NCBI GenBank assembly: GCA_023614405.1
Contig: CM042686.1
Span: forward strand, 352,788,329 to 352,852,328
Length of the DNA stretch: 64,000 bases
Direction: 5' to 3'
Origin: Avena insularis
Taxonomy: Eukaryota > Streptophyta > Magnoliopsida > Poales > Poaceae
Under the pieces are notes generated by a model. That model worked only from the letters and a program-made list of their open reading frames with translations, ran no database searches and was not told the DNA's origin. Numbering within the stretch: position 1 is the stretch's first letter; the number at the start of each line of letters is the position of its first letter. The position numbers and the translations under genes are program-made. Positions 46,232 to 60,359 of the stretch are shown here, piece by piece.

Positions 46232-46240
46232 TATATAATA
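46232..46240 (+). promoter_or_regulatory. TATA-like motif for the plus-strand acidic-protein gene
   Basis: TATATAATA is followed by GC-rich DNA with CACGTGT-like (G-box core, near 46,300) and CACGTCGGCACGTCC words. It lies about 365 bp before the ATG at 46,604. With the minus-strand motif 120 bp away, the 46,003-46,603 gap looks like a divergent promoter. Confidence 0.4.
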
Positions 46241-46603
46241 AGGGGAGTGCGAGCCGGGTGGTTGTCACGGGAATCGGCGCGCACATCCCGCGTGCGTGTG
46301 TCACGTGTTGATGGGGCAATGACGCGCGCAACCGCTGAACGATCACGTCGGCACGTCCAACTCCGTCGAACTCCATGTGACAGGCACGCACGGGATATTT
46401 ACGAGTCTAGAATACGTTGTGCCACTTTTTTGTGATCAAATTATGTTCAGTATGCGAGATATTACTTCTTTCTTATTTATTTTTGATAATCGACAAATGC
46501 ATGCGTGGACACGACGCACGAAACCGCTGCTCGTCCTTGATCAGATCGGCACCCCACTCTGTGTACCCGCCATCGACCATTCAGAGAAACTACCTCGAGC
46601 ACG

Positions 46604-47182
46604 ATGCCCCCTCGTTGTGGCAATGGCAGGTCCAAGCCGTCCACTGACCATCTTGCGTCCCCGGCTCTTCGTTGCATCGTCTGTGCTCGCGAGTCGCCTG
46701 CTGAGGCAACACATCGTGTCCGACCGCACCAGGATCCATCGACAACGGCACTCGAGGACACCATGACGTCGAAGTTCGTACCGGCCGCACGGGAGGAGCG
46801 TGGGGTACCTGCAGCGTCGGACGAGCGCAAAGCAGCAGCCAGGATGAGGGCGCGTGTTGCACCGGCGAGTACGGACAAGAAGAGGAACAAGAAGAAGACC
46901 AGGAAGAAGAGAGGAGATAGCTATTTGGACGAGTCCGACTCGGCCAACAAGGAGGCGTTCATCGATCAGTTGGAAGCAGAAGCGGAGGAGAGTGACGTGG
47001 ACCCGTGGGACTACGAAGAGGAGGAGGAGGACTCCGACGAGGAGATAGCGCGCTTATTCGAGGAAGGGGGCGGTGTCGAGTCGTCAGAGGAGGACACCGA
47101 CGACGGCGATGGCAGGGACCATGGCATTGACGAAGACAAGGACGAACCAGAAGACAAAAACGATGGCTTCTTCGAAATATGA
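46604..47182 (+). CDS. Hypothetical basic-then-acidic protein, single exon
   Basis: A 192-residue frame. The N-terminal part is unremarkable and may be untranslated, since a second ATG at 46,763 (MTSKFVPAAREERG) starts the compositionally distinct part. Residues about 92-103 are KKRNKKKTRKKR, a likely nuclear localisation signal. After SYLDESDSANKEAFIDQLEA, the tail to residue 192 is strongly acidic (DYEEEEEDSDEE, DTDDGDGRDHG). Such a layout is common in nuclear histone- or nucleolar-associated proteins, but no domain was recognised. It is followed by an AT-rich 3' region and then the tandem array. Confidence 0.5.
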   Translation: MPPRCGNGRSKPSTDHLASPALRCIVCARESPAEATHRVRPHQDPSTTALEDTMTSKFVPAAREERGVPAASDERKAAARMRARVAPASTDKKRNKKKTRKKRGDSYLDESDSANKEAFIDQLEAEAEESDVDPWDYEEEEEDSDEEIARLFEEGGGVESSEEDTDDGDGRDHGIDEDKDEPEDKNDGFFEI

Positions 47183-47470
47183 TCATTTATTTTATTTATT
47201 TTAGTTAGATAGATGGATTTTCACTTGTTTATGGAGTTAAAGTATTGGTGGCACGTATAGAGAGGTGGCACGGATTGACCATGCATAAAAAAAGTGGAGA
47301 AGGGAGGGGTTATACTGCCCGTTGGATCACATGGGATCAAAGGTTGGTGGAGACGATCCGCGCAACATCTGTGTCAGCCAATCAAGGCATAACACCCAGA
47401 GTGAGCACATCTTTGGGATCTCCACACGTTTGGGCTTTTGTGAGATTTGTGCCCGAGAGAGAGGGAAAAT
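47183..47470. other. Spacer between the last gene and the array
   Basis: Begins AT-rich (TTATTTTATTTATTTTAG), fitting a 3' UTR, then becomes unremarkable. No gene or repeat seen until CTCTTTTCACAATCCGCATA, the first recognisable array text. Confidence 0.5.
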
Positions 47471-50400
47471 CTCTTTTCACAATCCGCATATGGATCCACC
47501 AGTACCATTCAAATGTGTGCTCTTTTTACTAACAACAACCAGAGTCATTGCATGTGTCTTCTCTTCAGAGACCACACATTGATCCACCAGTGTCATTGCA
47601 TGTGTGTTCTTTTTACTAACAACAACCAGAGTCATTGAAATGTGTGTTCTCTACAGAGACCACACATGGATCCACTAGTGTCATTGCCTGTGTGTTCTTT
47701 TTACTAACAACAACCAGAGTCATTGCATGTGTGTTCTTTTCGCACACCACATATGGCTCCACCAGTGTCATTGCATGTGTGCTCTTTTCACAATCCACCT
47801 ATGGATCCCCCAGTGTCATTGCATGTGTGTTCTTTTCACATACCACATATGGATCCACCAGTGTCATTGCATGTGCTCTTTTCACAATCCACCTATGGAT
47901 CCACCAGTGTCATTCCATGTGTGTTCTTTTCACTAACAACAACTGGAGTCATTGCATGTGTGTTCTTTTGACATACCACATATGGATCCACCAGTGTCAT
48001 TGCACGTGTTCTCTTTTCACAATCCACCTATGGATCCACCAGTGTCATTGCATGTGTGTTCTTTTTACTAACAATAACTGGAGTCATTGCATGAGTGTTC
48101 TTTTCACATACCACATATGGATCCACCGGTGTCATTGAAATGTGTGTTCTATTCAGAGACCACACATGGATCCACCAGTGTCATTGCATTTGTGTTCTTT
48201 TTACTAACAACAACCAGAGTCATTGCATATGTGTTATTTTCACATACCACATATGGATCCACTAGTGTCATTGCATGTGTGTTCTTTTCACAATCCACCT
48301 ATGGATCCACTAGTGTCATTGCATGTGTGTTCTCTAATAACAACTGGAGTCATTTCATCACTGTTCTTTTCACATACCACGTATGGATCCACCGGTGTCA
48401 TTGAAATGTGTGTTCTCTTCAGAGACCACACATGGATCCACCAGTGTCATTGCATGTGTGTTCTTTTTACTAACAACAACCAGAGTCATTGTATGTGTGT
48501 TCTTTTCACACACCACATTTGGATCCACCAGTGTCATTGCATGTGTGTTCTTTTCACAATCCACCTATGGATCCACTAGTGTCATTGCATGTGTGTTCTC
48601 TTTCATAAAAACAACCAGAGTCATTGCATGTGTGTTCTTTTCACATACCACCTATGGATCCACTATTGTCAATGCATGTGTGTTCTTTTTACTAACAACA
48701 ACCATAGTGATTGAAAAGTGTGTTCTTTTCACATACCACATATGGATCCACCAGTGTCATTGCATGTGTGCTTTTTTTTACTAACAACAACTGGGGTCAT
48801 TGCATGTGTGTTCTCTTCAGAGACCACACATGGATCCACCAGTGTCATTGCATGTGTGTTCTTTTCAATATCCACCTATGGATCCAGCAGTGTCATTGCA
48901 TGTGTGCTCTTTTAACAATCCACCTATGGATCCACCAGTGTCATTGCATACGTGTTCTTTTTACTAACAACAACTGGAGTCGCTTCATGTGTGCTCTTTT
49001 CACAATCCACCTATGGATCCACCAGTGTCATTCCATGTGTGTTCTTTTCACTAACAACAACTGGAGTCATTGCATGTGTGTTCTTTTCACATACCACATA
49101 TGGATCCACCAGTGTCATTGCACGTGTTCTCTTTTCACAATCCACCTATGGATCCACCAGTGTCATTGCATGTGTGTTCTTTTTACTAACAACAACTGGA
49201 GTCATTGCATCATTGTTCTTTTCACATACCACATATGGATCCACCGGTGTCATTGAAATGTGTGTTCTCTTCAGAGACCACACATGGATCTACCAGTGTC
49301 ATTGCATGTGTGTTCTTTTTACTAACAACAACCAGAGTCATTGCATATGTGTTCTTTTCACATACCACATATGGATCCACTAGTGTCATTGCATGTGTGT
49401 TCTTTTCACAATCCACCTATGGGTCCACTAGTGTTATTGCATGTGTGTTCTTTTTACTAACAACAACTGGAGTCATTTCATCACTGTTCTTTTCACATAC
49501 CACATATGGATCCACCGGTATCATTGAAATGTGTGTTCTCTTCAGAGACCACACATGGATCCACCAGTGTCATTGCATGTGTGTTGTTTTTACTAACAAC
49601 AACCAGAGTCATTGCATGTGTGTTCTTTTCACACACCACATATGGATCCACCAGTGTCATTGCATGTGTGTTCTTTTCACAATCCACCTATGGATCCACC
49701 AGTGTCATTGCATGTGTGTTCTCTTTCTTAAAAACAAGCAGAGTCATTACATGTGTGTTCTTTTCACATACCACCTATGGATCCACTATTGGCATTGCAT
49801 GTGTGTTCTTTTTACTAACAACAACCATAGTGATTGAAAAGTGTGTTCTTTTCACATACCACATATGGATCCACCAGTGTCATTGCATGTGTGCTTTTTT
49901 TTACTAACAACAATTGGGGTCATTGCATTTGTGTTCTCTTCAGAGACCACACATGAATCCACCAGTGTCATTGCATGTGTGTTCTTTTCACAATCCACCT
50001 ATGGATCCAGCAGTGTCATTGCATGTGTGCTCTTTTTACTAACAACAACAAGAGTCATTGCATGTGTGTTCTTTTCACACACCACCTATGGATCCACCAG
50101 TGTCATTGCATGTGTGCTTTTTTTACTAACAACAACTGGGGTCACTACATGTGTGTTCTCTTCAGAGACCACACATGGATCCACCAGTGTCATTGCATGT
50201 TTGTTCTTTTCACAATCCACCTATGGATCCAGCAGTGTCATTGCATGTGTGCTCTTTTTACAATCCACCTATGGATCCACCAGTGTCATTGCATGTGTTC
50301 TCTTTTTACTAACAACAACTAGAGTCATTTCATGTGTGTTCTTTTCACATACCACATATGGATCCACCAGTGTCATTGCAATGTGTGCTCTTTTCACAAT

Positions 50401-52464
50401 CCACCTATGGATCGACCAGTGTCATTGCATGTGTGTTCTTTTTACTAACAACAACTAGAGTCATTTCATGTGTGTTCTTTTCACATACCACATATGGATC
50501 CACCAATGTCATTGCATGAGTGCACTTTTCACAATCCACCCATGGATCCAGAAGTGTCATTGCATGTGTGCTCCTTTTACTAACAAGAACCAGAGTCGTT
50601 CCATGTGTGTTCTCTTCACATACGACATATGGATCCACCGGTGTCATTGAAATGTGTGTTCTTTTCACATACCACATATGGATCCACCAGTGTCATTGCA
50701 TGTGTGCTTTTTTTACTAACAACAATTAGGGTCTTGCATGTGTGTTCTCTTCAGAGACCACACATGGATCCACCAGTGTCATTGCATGTGTGTTCTTTTC
50801 ACAATCCACCTATGGATCCACCAGTGTCATTGAAATGTGTGTTCTTTTTAGAGACCACACATGGATCCACCAGTGTCATTGCATGTGTGTTCTTTTCACA
50901 ATCCACATATGGATCCAGCAGTGTCATTGCATGTGTGCTCTTTTTACTAACAACAACCAGAGTCATTGCATGTGTGTTCTCTTCAGAGACCACACATGGA
51001 TCCACCAGTGTCATTGCATGTGTGTTCTTTTTACTAACAACAACCAGAGTCATTGCATGTGTCTTCTCTTCACAATCCACCTATGGATCCACCAGTGTCA
51101 TTGCATGTGTGTTCTTTTTACTAACAACAACAGGAGTCATTTCATGTGTGTTCTTTTCACATACCACATATAGATCCACCAGTGTCATTGAAACGTGTGC
51201 TCTTTTCACAATCCACCTATGGATCCACCAGTGTCATTGCATGTGTGTTCTTTTTACTAACAACAACTGGAATCATTGCATGTGTGTTCTTTTCACATAC
51301 CACATATGGATCCACTGTTGTCATTGAAATGAGAGTTCTCTTCAAAGACCACACATGGATCCACTAGTGCCATTGCATGTGTGTTCTTTTTACTAACAAC
51401 AACCAGAGTCATTGCATGTGTGTTCTTTTCACACACCACATATGGATCCACCAGTGTCACTCCATGTGTGTTCTTTTAACAATCCACCTATGGATCCACC
51501 AGTGTCATTGCATGTGTGTTCTTTTTACTAACAACAACTGGAGTCATTGCATGTGTGTTCTTTTGACATACCACATATGGATCCACCAGTGTCATTGCAT
51601 GTGTGCTCTTTTCACAATCCACCTATGGATCCACCAGTGTCATTGCATGTGTGTTCTTTTCACTAACAACAACTAGAGTCATTGCATGAGTGTTCTTTTC
51701 ACACCACATATGGATCCACCAGTGTCATTGCATGTGTGTTCTTTTTACTAACAACAACTGGAGTCATGTCATTACTTTTCTTTTCACATACCACAGATGG
51801 ATCCACCAGTGTCATTGAAATGTGTGTTCTTTTCACTAACAACAACTAGAGTCATTGCATGAGTGTTCTTTTCACACACCACATATGGATCCACCAGTGT
51901 CATTGCATGTGTGTTCTTTTCACAATCCACCTATGGATCCACCAGTGTCATTGAAATGTGTGTTCTCTTCAGAGACCACACATGGATCCACTAGTGTCAT
52001 TGCATGTGTGTTCTCTTCAGAGACCACACATGGATCCACCAGTGTCATTGCATGTGTGTTCTTTTTACAAACAATAACCAGAGTCATTGCATGTGTGTTC
52101 TTTTCACACACCACATATGGATCCACCAGTGTTATTGCATGTGTGTGTTTTTTACTAACAACAACTTGAGTCATTTCATGACTGTTCTTTTCACATATCA
52201 TAGATGGATCCACCTGTGTCATTGAAATGTGTGTTCTCGTCAGAGACCACACATGGATCCACTAGTGTCATTGCATGTATGTTCTTTTTACTAACAACAA
52301 CTAGAGTCATTGCATGTGTGTTCTTTTCACATACCACATATGGATCCACCGGTGTCATTGAAATGTGTGTTCTCTTGAGAGACCACACATGGATCCACCA
52401 GTGTCATTGCATGTGTGTTCTTTCTACTAACAACAACCAGAGTCATTGCATGTGTCTTCTTTTA

Positions 52465-53770
52465 AAATACCACATATGGATCCACTAGTGTCACTTCATG
52501 TGTGTTGTTTTCACAATCCACATATGGATCCACCAGTGTCATTGCATGTGTGTTCTTTTTACTAACAACAGCTGGAGTCATTTCATCACTATACTTTTCA
52601 CATACCACATATGGATCCACCGGTGTCATTGAAATGTGTGTTCTCTTCAGAGACCACACATGGATACACCAATGTCATTGCATGTGTGTTATTTTTACTA
52701 ACAACAACCAGAGTCATTGCATGTGTGTTCTTTTCACATACCACCTATGGATCCACTAGTGTCATTGCATGTGTGTTCTTTTTACTAACAACAGCCAGAG
52801 TCATTGAAATGTGTGTTCTTTTCACATACCACATATGGATCCAGCAGTGTCATCGCATGTGTGCTAATTTTACTAACAACAATGAGAGTCATTGCATGTG
52901 TGTTCACTTCAGAGACCACACATGGATCCACCAGTGTCATTGCATGTGTGTTCTTTTTACTAACAACAATCAGAGTCATTGCATGTGTGTTCTCTTCACA
53001 ATCCACCTATGGATCCACCAGTGTCATTGCATGTGTGTTATTTTTACTAACAACAACTGGAGTCATTTCATGTGTGTTCTTTTCAGATACCACATAGGGA
53101 TCCACCAGTGTCATTGAAATGTGTGCTCTTTTCACAATCCACCTATGGATCCACCAGTGTCATTGCATGTGTGTTTGTTTTACTAACAACAACTGGAATC
53201 ATTGCATGTGTGTTCTTTTCACATACCACATATGGATCCACCGGTGTCATTGAAATGAGTGTTCTCTTCAAAGACCACACATGGATCCACCAGTGCCATT
53301 GCATGTGTGTTCTTTTTACTAACAACAACCAGAGTCATTGCATGTGTGTTCTTTTCACCCACCACATATGGATCCACCAGTGTCACTGCATGTGTGTTCT
53401 TTTAACAATCCACCTATGGATCCACCGTGACATTGCATGTGTGTTCTTTTTACTAACAACAACTGGACTCATTGCATGTGTGTTCTTTTCACATACCACA
53501 TATGGATCCACCAGTGTCATTGCATGTGTGCTCTTTTCACAATCCACCTATGGATCCACCAGTGCCATTGCATGTGTGTTCTTTTCACAATGCACCTATG
53601 GATCCACCAGTGTCATTGAAATGTGTGTTCTCTTCAGAGACCACACATGGATCCACTAGTGTCATTGCATGTGTGTTCTTTTCACAATCCACCTATGGAT
53701 CCAGTAGTGTCATTGCATGTGTGCTCTTTTTACTAACAACAACCAGAGTCATTGCATGTGTCTTCTTTTA
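52465..53770 (+). repeat. Array block duplicated at ~1.3 kb, copy 1
   Basis: Starts at AAAATACCACATATGGATCC followed by the rare CACTTCATGTGTGTTGTTTT variant, which recurs 1306 bp later. A second rare variant, TTGAAATGAGTGTTCTCTTC, is at 53,249 and again about 1305 bp on. Confidence 0.75.
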
Positions 53771-55075
53771 AAATACCACATATGGATCCACTAGTGTCAC
53801 TTCATGTGTGTTGTTTTCACAATCCACATATGGATCCACAAGTGTCATTGCATGTGTGTTCTTTTTACTAACAACAACTGGAGTCATTTCATCACTGTAC
53901 TTTTCACATACCACATATGGATCCACCGGTGTCATTGAAATGTGTGTTCTCTTCAGAGACCACACATGGATCCACCAGTATCATTGCATGTGTGTTCTTT
54001 TTACTAACAACAACCAGAGTCATTGCATGTGTGTTCTTTTCACACATCACATATGGATCCACCAGTGTCATTTCATGTGTGTTGTTTTCACAATCCACCT
54101 ATGGAACCACCAGTGTCATTGCATGTGTGTTCTCTTTACTAACAACAACCAGAGTCATTGCATGTGTGTTCTTTTCACATACCACCTATGGATCCACTAG
54201 TGTCATTGCATGTGTGTTCTTTTTACTAACAACAGCCAGAGTCATTGAAATGTGTGTTCTTTTCACATACCACATATGGATCCAGTAGTGTCATCGCATG
54301 TGTGCTAATTTTACTAACAACAACGAGGGTCATTGCATATGTGTTCACTTCAGAGACCACACATGGATCCACCAGTGTCATGGCATGTGTGTTCTTTTTA
54401 CTAACAACAATCGGAGTCATTGCATGTGTGTTCTCTTTACAATCCACCTATGGATCCACCAGTGTCATTGCATTTGTGTTCTTTTTACTAACAACAACTG
54501 GAATCATTGCATGTGTGTTCTTTTCACATACCACATATGGATCCACCGGTGTCATTGAAATGAGTGTTCTCTTCAAAGACCACACATGGATCCACCAGTG
54601 CCATTGCATGTGTGTTCTTTTTACTAACAACAACCAGAGTCATTGCATGTGTGTTCTTTTCATCCACCACATATGGATCCACCAGTGTCACTGCATGTGT
54701 GTTCTTTTAACAATCCACCTATGGATCCACCGTGTCATTGCATGTGTGTTCTTTTTACTAACAACAACTGGACTCATTGCATGTGTGTTCTTTTCACATA
54801 CCACATATGGATCCACAAGTGTCATTGCATGTGTGATCTTTTCACAATCCACCTATGGATCCACCAGTGCCATTGCATGTGTGTTCTTTTCACGATGCAC
54901 CTATGGATCCACCGGTGTCATTGAAATGTGTGTTCTCTTCAGAGACCACACATGGATCCACCAGTGTCATTGCATGTGTGTTCTTTACACAATCCACCTA
55001 TGGATCCAGCAGTGTCATTGCATGTGTGCTCTTTTTAATAACAACAACCAGAGTCATTGCATGTGTGTTCTCTTC
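53771..55075 (+). repeat. Array block duplicated at ~1.3 kb, copy 2
   Basis: Direct tandem copy of 52,465-53,770 with the same order of rare variants and about 5% visible substitutions. Similarity becomes uninformative near 55,070, where the tail type changes. Confidence 0.75.
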
Positions 55076-55470
55076 AGAGACCACACATGGATCCACCAGT
55101 GTCATTGCATGTGTGTTCTTTTAACTAACAACAACCAGAGTCACTGCATGTGTGTTCTTTTCACACACCACATATGGATCCACCAGTGTCGTTGCATGTG
55201 TGTTCTTTTTACTAACAACAACTAGAATCATTTCATGACTTTTCTTTTCACATACCACAGATGGATCCACCAGTGTCATTGAAATGTGTGTTCTCTTCAG
55301 AGACCACACATGGATCCACCAGTGCCATTGCATGTGTGTTCTTTTTACTAACAACAACTGGAGTCATTGCATGTGTGTTCTTTTCACACACCGCATATGG
55401 ATCCACCAGTATCATTGCATGTGTGTTCTTTTTACTAACAACAATGGAGTCATTTCATGACTGTTCTTTT

Positions 55471-58448
55471 CACATATCATAGATGGATCCACCTGTGTGA
55501 TTGAAATGTGTGTTCTCGTCAGAGACCCCACATGGATCCACCAGTGTCATTGCATGTGTGTTCTTTTTACTAACAACAACCAGAGTCATTGCATGTGTGT
55601 TCTTTTCACATACCACATATGGATCCACGGGTGCCATTGAAATGTGTGTTCTCTTGAGAGACCACACATGGATCCACCAGTGTCATTGCATGTGTGTTCT
55701 TTTTACTAACTACAACCAGAGTCATTGCATGTGTGTTCTTTTAAAATACCACATATGGATCCACTAGTGTGTTCTTTTCACAATCCACCTATGGATCCAC
55801 CAGTGTCATTGCATGTGTGTTCTTTTTACTAACAACAACTGGAGTCATTTCATCACTGTTCTTTTCACATGCCACATATGGATCGACCGGTGTCATTGAA
55901 ATGTGTGTTCTCTTCAGAGACCACACATGGATCCACCAGTGTCATTGCATGTGTGTTCTTTTTACTAACAACAACCAGAGTCATTGCATGTGTTTTCTTT
56001 TCACACACCACATATGGATCCACCAGTGTCATTTCATGTGTGTTCTTTTCACAATCCACCTATGGATCCACCAGTGTCATTCCATGTGTGTTCTCTTTAC
56101 TAATAACAACCAGAGTCATTACATGTGTGTTCTTTTCACATACCACATATGGATCCACCAGTGTCATTGCATGTGTGTTCTTTTTACTAACAACAACCAG
56201 AGTCATTGAAATGTGTGTTCTTTTCACATACCACATATGGATCCACCAGTGTCATTGCATGTGTGCTTTTTTACTAACAACAACTGGGGTCATTGCATGT
56301 CTGTTCTCTTCAGAGACCACACATGGATCCACTAGTTTCATTGCATGTGTGTTGTTTTACTAACAACAACCAGTGTCATTGCATGTGTGTTCTCTTTACT
56401 AACAACAACTAGAGTCATTGCATGTGTGTTCTTTTCACATACCACCTATGGATCCACTAGTGTCATTGCATGTGTGTTCTTTTTACTAACAACAGCCAGA
56501 GTCATTGAAATGTGTGTTCTTCTCACATACCACATATGGATCCACCAGTGTCATTGCATGTGTGCTTTTTTTTACTAACAACAACTGGGGTCATTGCATG
56601 TGTGTTCTCTTTAGAGACCACACATGGATCCACCAATGTCATTGCGTGTGTGTTCTTTTCACAATCCACCTATGGATCCAGCAGTGTCATTGCATGTGTG
56701 CTCTTTTTACTAACAACAACCATAGTCATTGCATGTGTGTTCTTTTCACATACTACCTATGGATCCACCAGTGTCATTGCATGTGTGCTTTTTTACTAAC
56801 AACAACTGGGTCCTTTGCATGTGTTCTCTTCAGAGACCACACATGGATCCACCAGTGTCATTGCATGTGTGTTCTTTTCACAATCCACCTATGGATCCAG
56901 CAGTGTCATTGCATGTGTGCTCTTTTTACAATCCACCTATGGATCCACCAGTGTCATTGCATGTGTGTTATTTTTACTAACAACAGCTGGAGTCATTTCA
57001 TGTGTGTTCTTTTCACATACCACATATGGATCCACCAGTATCATTGAAATGTGGGTACCCTTTTCACAATCCACCTATGGATCCACCAGTGTCATTGCAT
57101 GTGTGTTCTTTTTACTAACAACAACTGGAGTCATTTCATGTGTGTTCTTTTCACATACCACATATGGATCCACCAATGTCATTGCATGTGCGCTCTTTTC
57201 ACAATCCACATATGGATCCAGAAGTGTCATTGCATGTGTGCTCCTTTTACTAACAACAACCAGAGTCGTTGCATCTGTGTTCTCTTCACATACCACATAT
57301 GGATCCACCGATGTCATTCAAATGTGTGTTCTTTTCACAATCCACATATGGATCCACCAGTGTCATTGCATGTGTGTTCTTTTTACTAACAACAACTAGA
57401 GTCATTTCATGTGTGTTCTTTTCACATACCACATATGGATCCACCAATGTCATTGCATGATTGCACTTTTCACAATCCACCCATGGATCCAGAAGTGTCA
57501 TTGCATGTGTGCTCCTTTTACTAACAACAACCAGAGTCGTTGCATGTGTGTTCTCTTCACATACCACATATGGATCCACCGATGTCATTCAAATGTGTGT
57601 TCTTTTCACAATCCACATATGGATCCACCAGTGTCATTGCATGTGTGCTTTTTTTTAGTAACAACAAATGGGATCTTGCATGTGTGATCTCTTCAGAGAC
57701 CACACATGGATCCACCAGTGTCATTGCATGTGTGTTCTTTTCACAATCCACCTATGGATCCAGCAGTGTCATCGCATGTGTGTTAATTTTACTAACAACA
57801 ACCAGAGTCATTGCATGTGTGTTCACTTCAGAGACCACACATGGATCCACCAGTGTCATTGCATGTGTGTTCTTTTTAGTAACAACAACCAGAGTCATTG
57901 CATGTGTGTTCTCTTCACAATCCACCTATGGATCCACCAGTGTCATTGCATGTGTGTTCTTTTTACTAACAACAACTGGAGTCATTTCATGTGTGTTCTT
58001 TTCACATACCACATATGGATCCACCAGTGTCATTGAAATGTGTGCTCTTTTCACAATCCACCTATGGATCCAGCAGTGTCATTGCATGTGTGTTCGTTTT
58101 ACTAACAACAACTGGAATCATTGCATGTGTGTTCTTTTCACACACCACATATGGATCCACCAGTGTCGTTGCATGTGTGTTCTTTTTACTAACAACAACT
58201 AGAGTCATTTCATGACTTTTCTTTTCACATACCACAGATGGATCCACCAGTGTCATTGAAATGTGTGTTCTCTTCAGAGACCACACATGGATCCACCAGT
58301 GCCATTGCATGTGTGTTCTTTTTACTAACAACAACTGGAGTCATTGCATGTGTGTTCTTTTCACACACCGCATATGGATCCACCAGTATCATTGCATGTG
58401 TGTTCTTTTTACTAACAACAATGGAGTCATTTCATGACTGTTCTTTTC
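55471..58448 (+). repeat. Higher-order array block, long form (~2.98 kb)
   Basis: Starts at the rare variant CACATATCATAGATGGATCC. It contains GTGGGTACCC (57,051-57,060) in the same relative order as the three following blocks, but with about 1.03 kb of extra units after that marker (about 57,060-58,440), resembling 54,300-55,470. Confidence 0.7.
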
Positions 58449-60359
58449 ACATATCATAGATGGATCCACCTGTGTGATTGAAATGTGTGTTCTCGTCAGA
58501 GACCCCATGGATCCACCAGTGTCATTGCATGTGTGTTCTTTTTACTAACAACAACCAGAGTCATTGCATGTGTGTTCTTTTCACATACCACATATGGATC
58601 CACGGGTGTCATTGAAATGTGTGTTCTCCTGAGAGACCACACATGGATCCTGATGTCATTGCATGTGTGTTCTTTTTACTAACTACAACCAGAGTCATTG
58701 CATGTGTGTTCTTTTAAAATACCACATATGGATCCACTAGTGTGTTCTTTTCACAATCCACCTATGGATCCACCAGTGTCATTGCATGTGTGTTCTTTTT
58801 ACTAACAACAACTAGAGTCATTTCATGTGTGTTCTTTTCACATTCCACATATGGATCGACCGGTGTCATTGAAATGTGTGTTCTCTTCAGAGACCACACA
58901 TGGATCCACCAGTGTCATTGCATGTGTGTTCTTTTTACTAACAACAACCAGAGTCATTGCATGTGTTTTCTTTTCACACACCACATATGGATCCACCAGT
59001 GTCATTTCATGTGTGTTCTTTTCACAATCCACCTATGGATCCACCAGTGTCATTCCATGTGTGTTCTCTTTACTAATAACAACCAGAGTCATTACATGTG
59101 TGTTCTTTTCACATACCACATATGGATCCACCAGTGTCATTGCATGTGTGTTCTTTTTACTAACAACAACGAGAGTCATCGAAATGTGTGTTCTTTTCAC
59201 ATACCACATATGGATCCACCAGTGTCATTGCATGTGTGCTTTTTTACTAACAACAACTGGGGTCATTGCATGTACATTCTCTTGAGACCGCACATGGATC
59301 CACTAGTTTCATTGCATGTGTGTTGTTTTACTAACAACAACCAGTGTCATTGCATGTGTGTTCTCTTTACTAACAACAACTAGAGTCATTGCATGTGTGT
59401 TCTTTTCACATACCACCTATGGATCCACTAGTGTCATTGCATGTGTGTTCTTTTTACTAACAACAACGGAGTCATTGAAATGTGTGTTCTTCTCACATAC
59501 CACATATGGATCCACAGTGTCATTGCATGTGTGCTTTTTTACTAACAACAACTGGGTCATTGCATGTGTGCTCTCTTGGAGACTACACATGGATCCACCA
59601 ATGTCATTGCGTCATGTTCTTTTCACAATCCACCTATGGATCCAGTGTCATTGCATGTGTGCTCTTTTACTAACAACAACGAGTCATTGCATGTGTGTTC
59701 TTTTCACGTACTACCTATGGATCCACAGTGTCATTGCATGTGTGCTTTTTACTAACAACTGGGTCCTTGCATGTGTTCTCTTGAGAGACCACACATGGAT
59801 CCTGATGTCATTGCATGTGTGTTCTTTTCACAATCCACCTATGGATCCAGCAGTGTCATTGCATGTGTGCTCTTTACAATCCACCTATGGATCCACAGTG
59901 TCATTGCATGTGTGTTATTTTACTAACAACAACTGGAGTCATTTCATGTGTGTTCTTTTCACATACCACATATGGATCCACAGTGTCATTGAAATGTGGG
60001 TACCCTTTTCACAATCCACCTATGGATCCACCAGTGTCATTGCATGTGTGTTCTTTTACTAACAACAACTGAGTCATTTCATGTGTGTTCTTTTCACATA
60101 CCACATATGGATCCACCAATGTCATTGCATGCGCTCTTTTCACAATCCACATATGGATCCAAGTGTCATTGCATGTGTGCTCCTTTTACTAACAACAACC
60201 ATAGTCATTGCATGTGTGTTCTTTTCAGATACCACATATGGATCCACCCATGTCATTCAAATGTGTGTTCTTTTCACAATCCACCTATGGATTCACCAGT
60301 GTCATTGCATGTGTGTTCTTTTACTAATAACAATGGAGTCATTTCATGACTGTTCTTTT
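58449..60359 (+). repeat. Higher-order array block, ~1.91 kb, copy 1
   Basis: Begins with the CATATCATAGATGG marker and contains GGGTACCC at 59,998. The order of unit types matches the next two blocks. The second half is rich in 1-4 base deletions (e.g. GGATCCACAGTG, AACAACGAGTC). Confidence 0.75.

Noticed and set aside
54245..55225. 326-codon plus-strand open frame rich in VIACVFF and CHCMCVLF
   Set aside because: It lies wholly inside the tandem array, equally long frames exist in another plus frame and on the minus strand, and frames switch with unit indels. Periodicity explains it.
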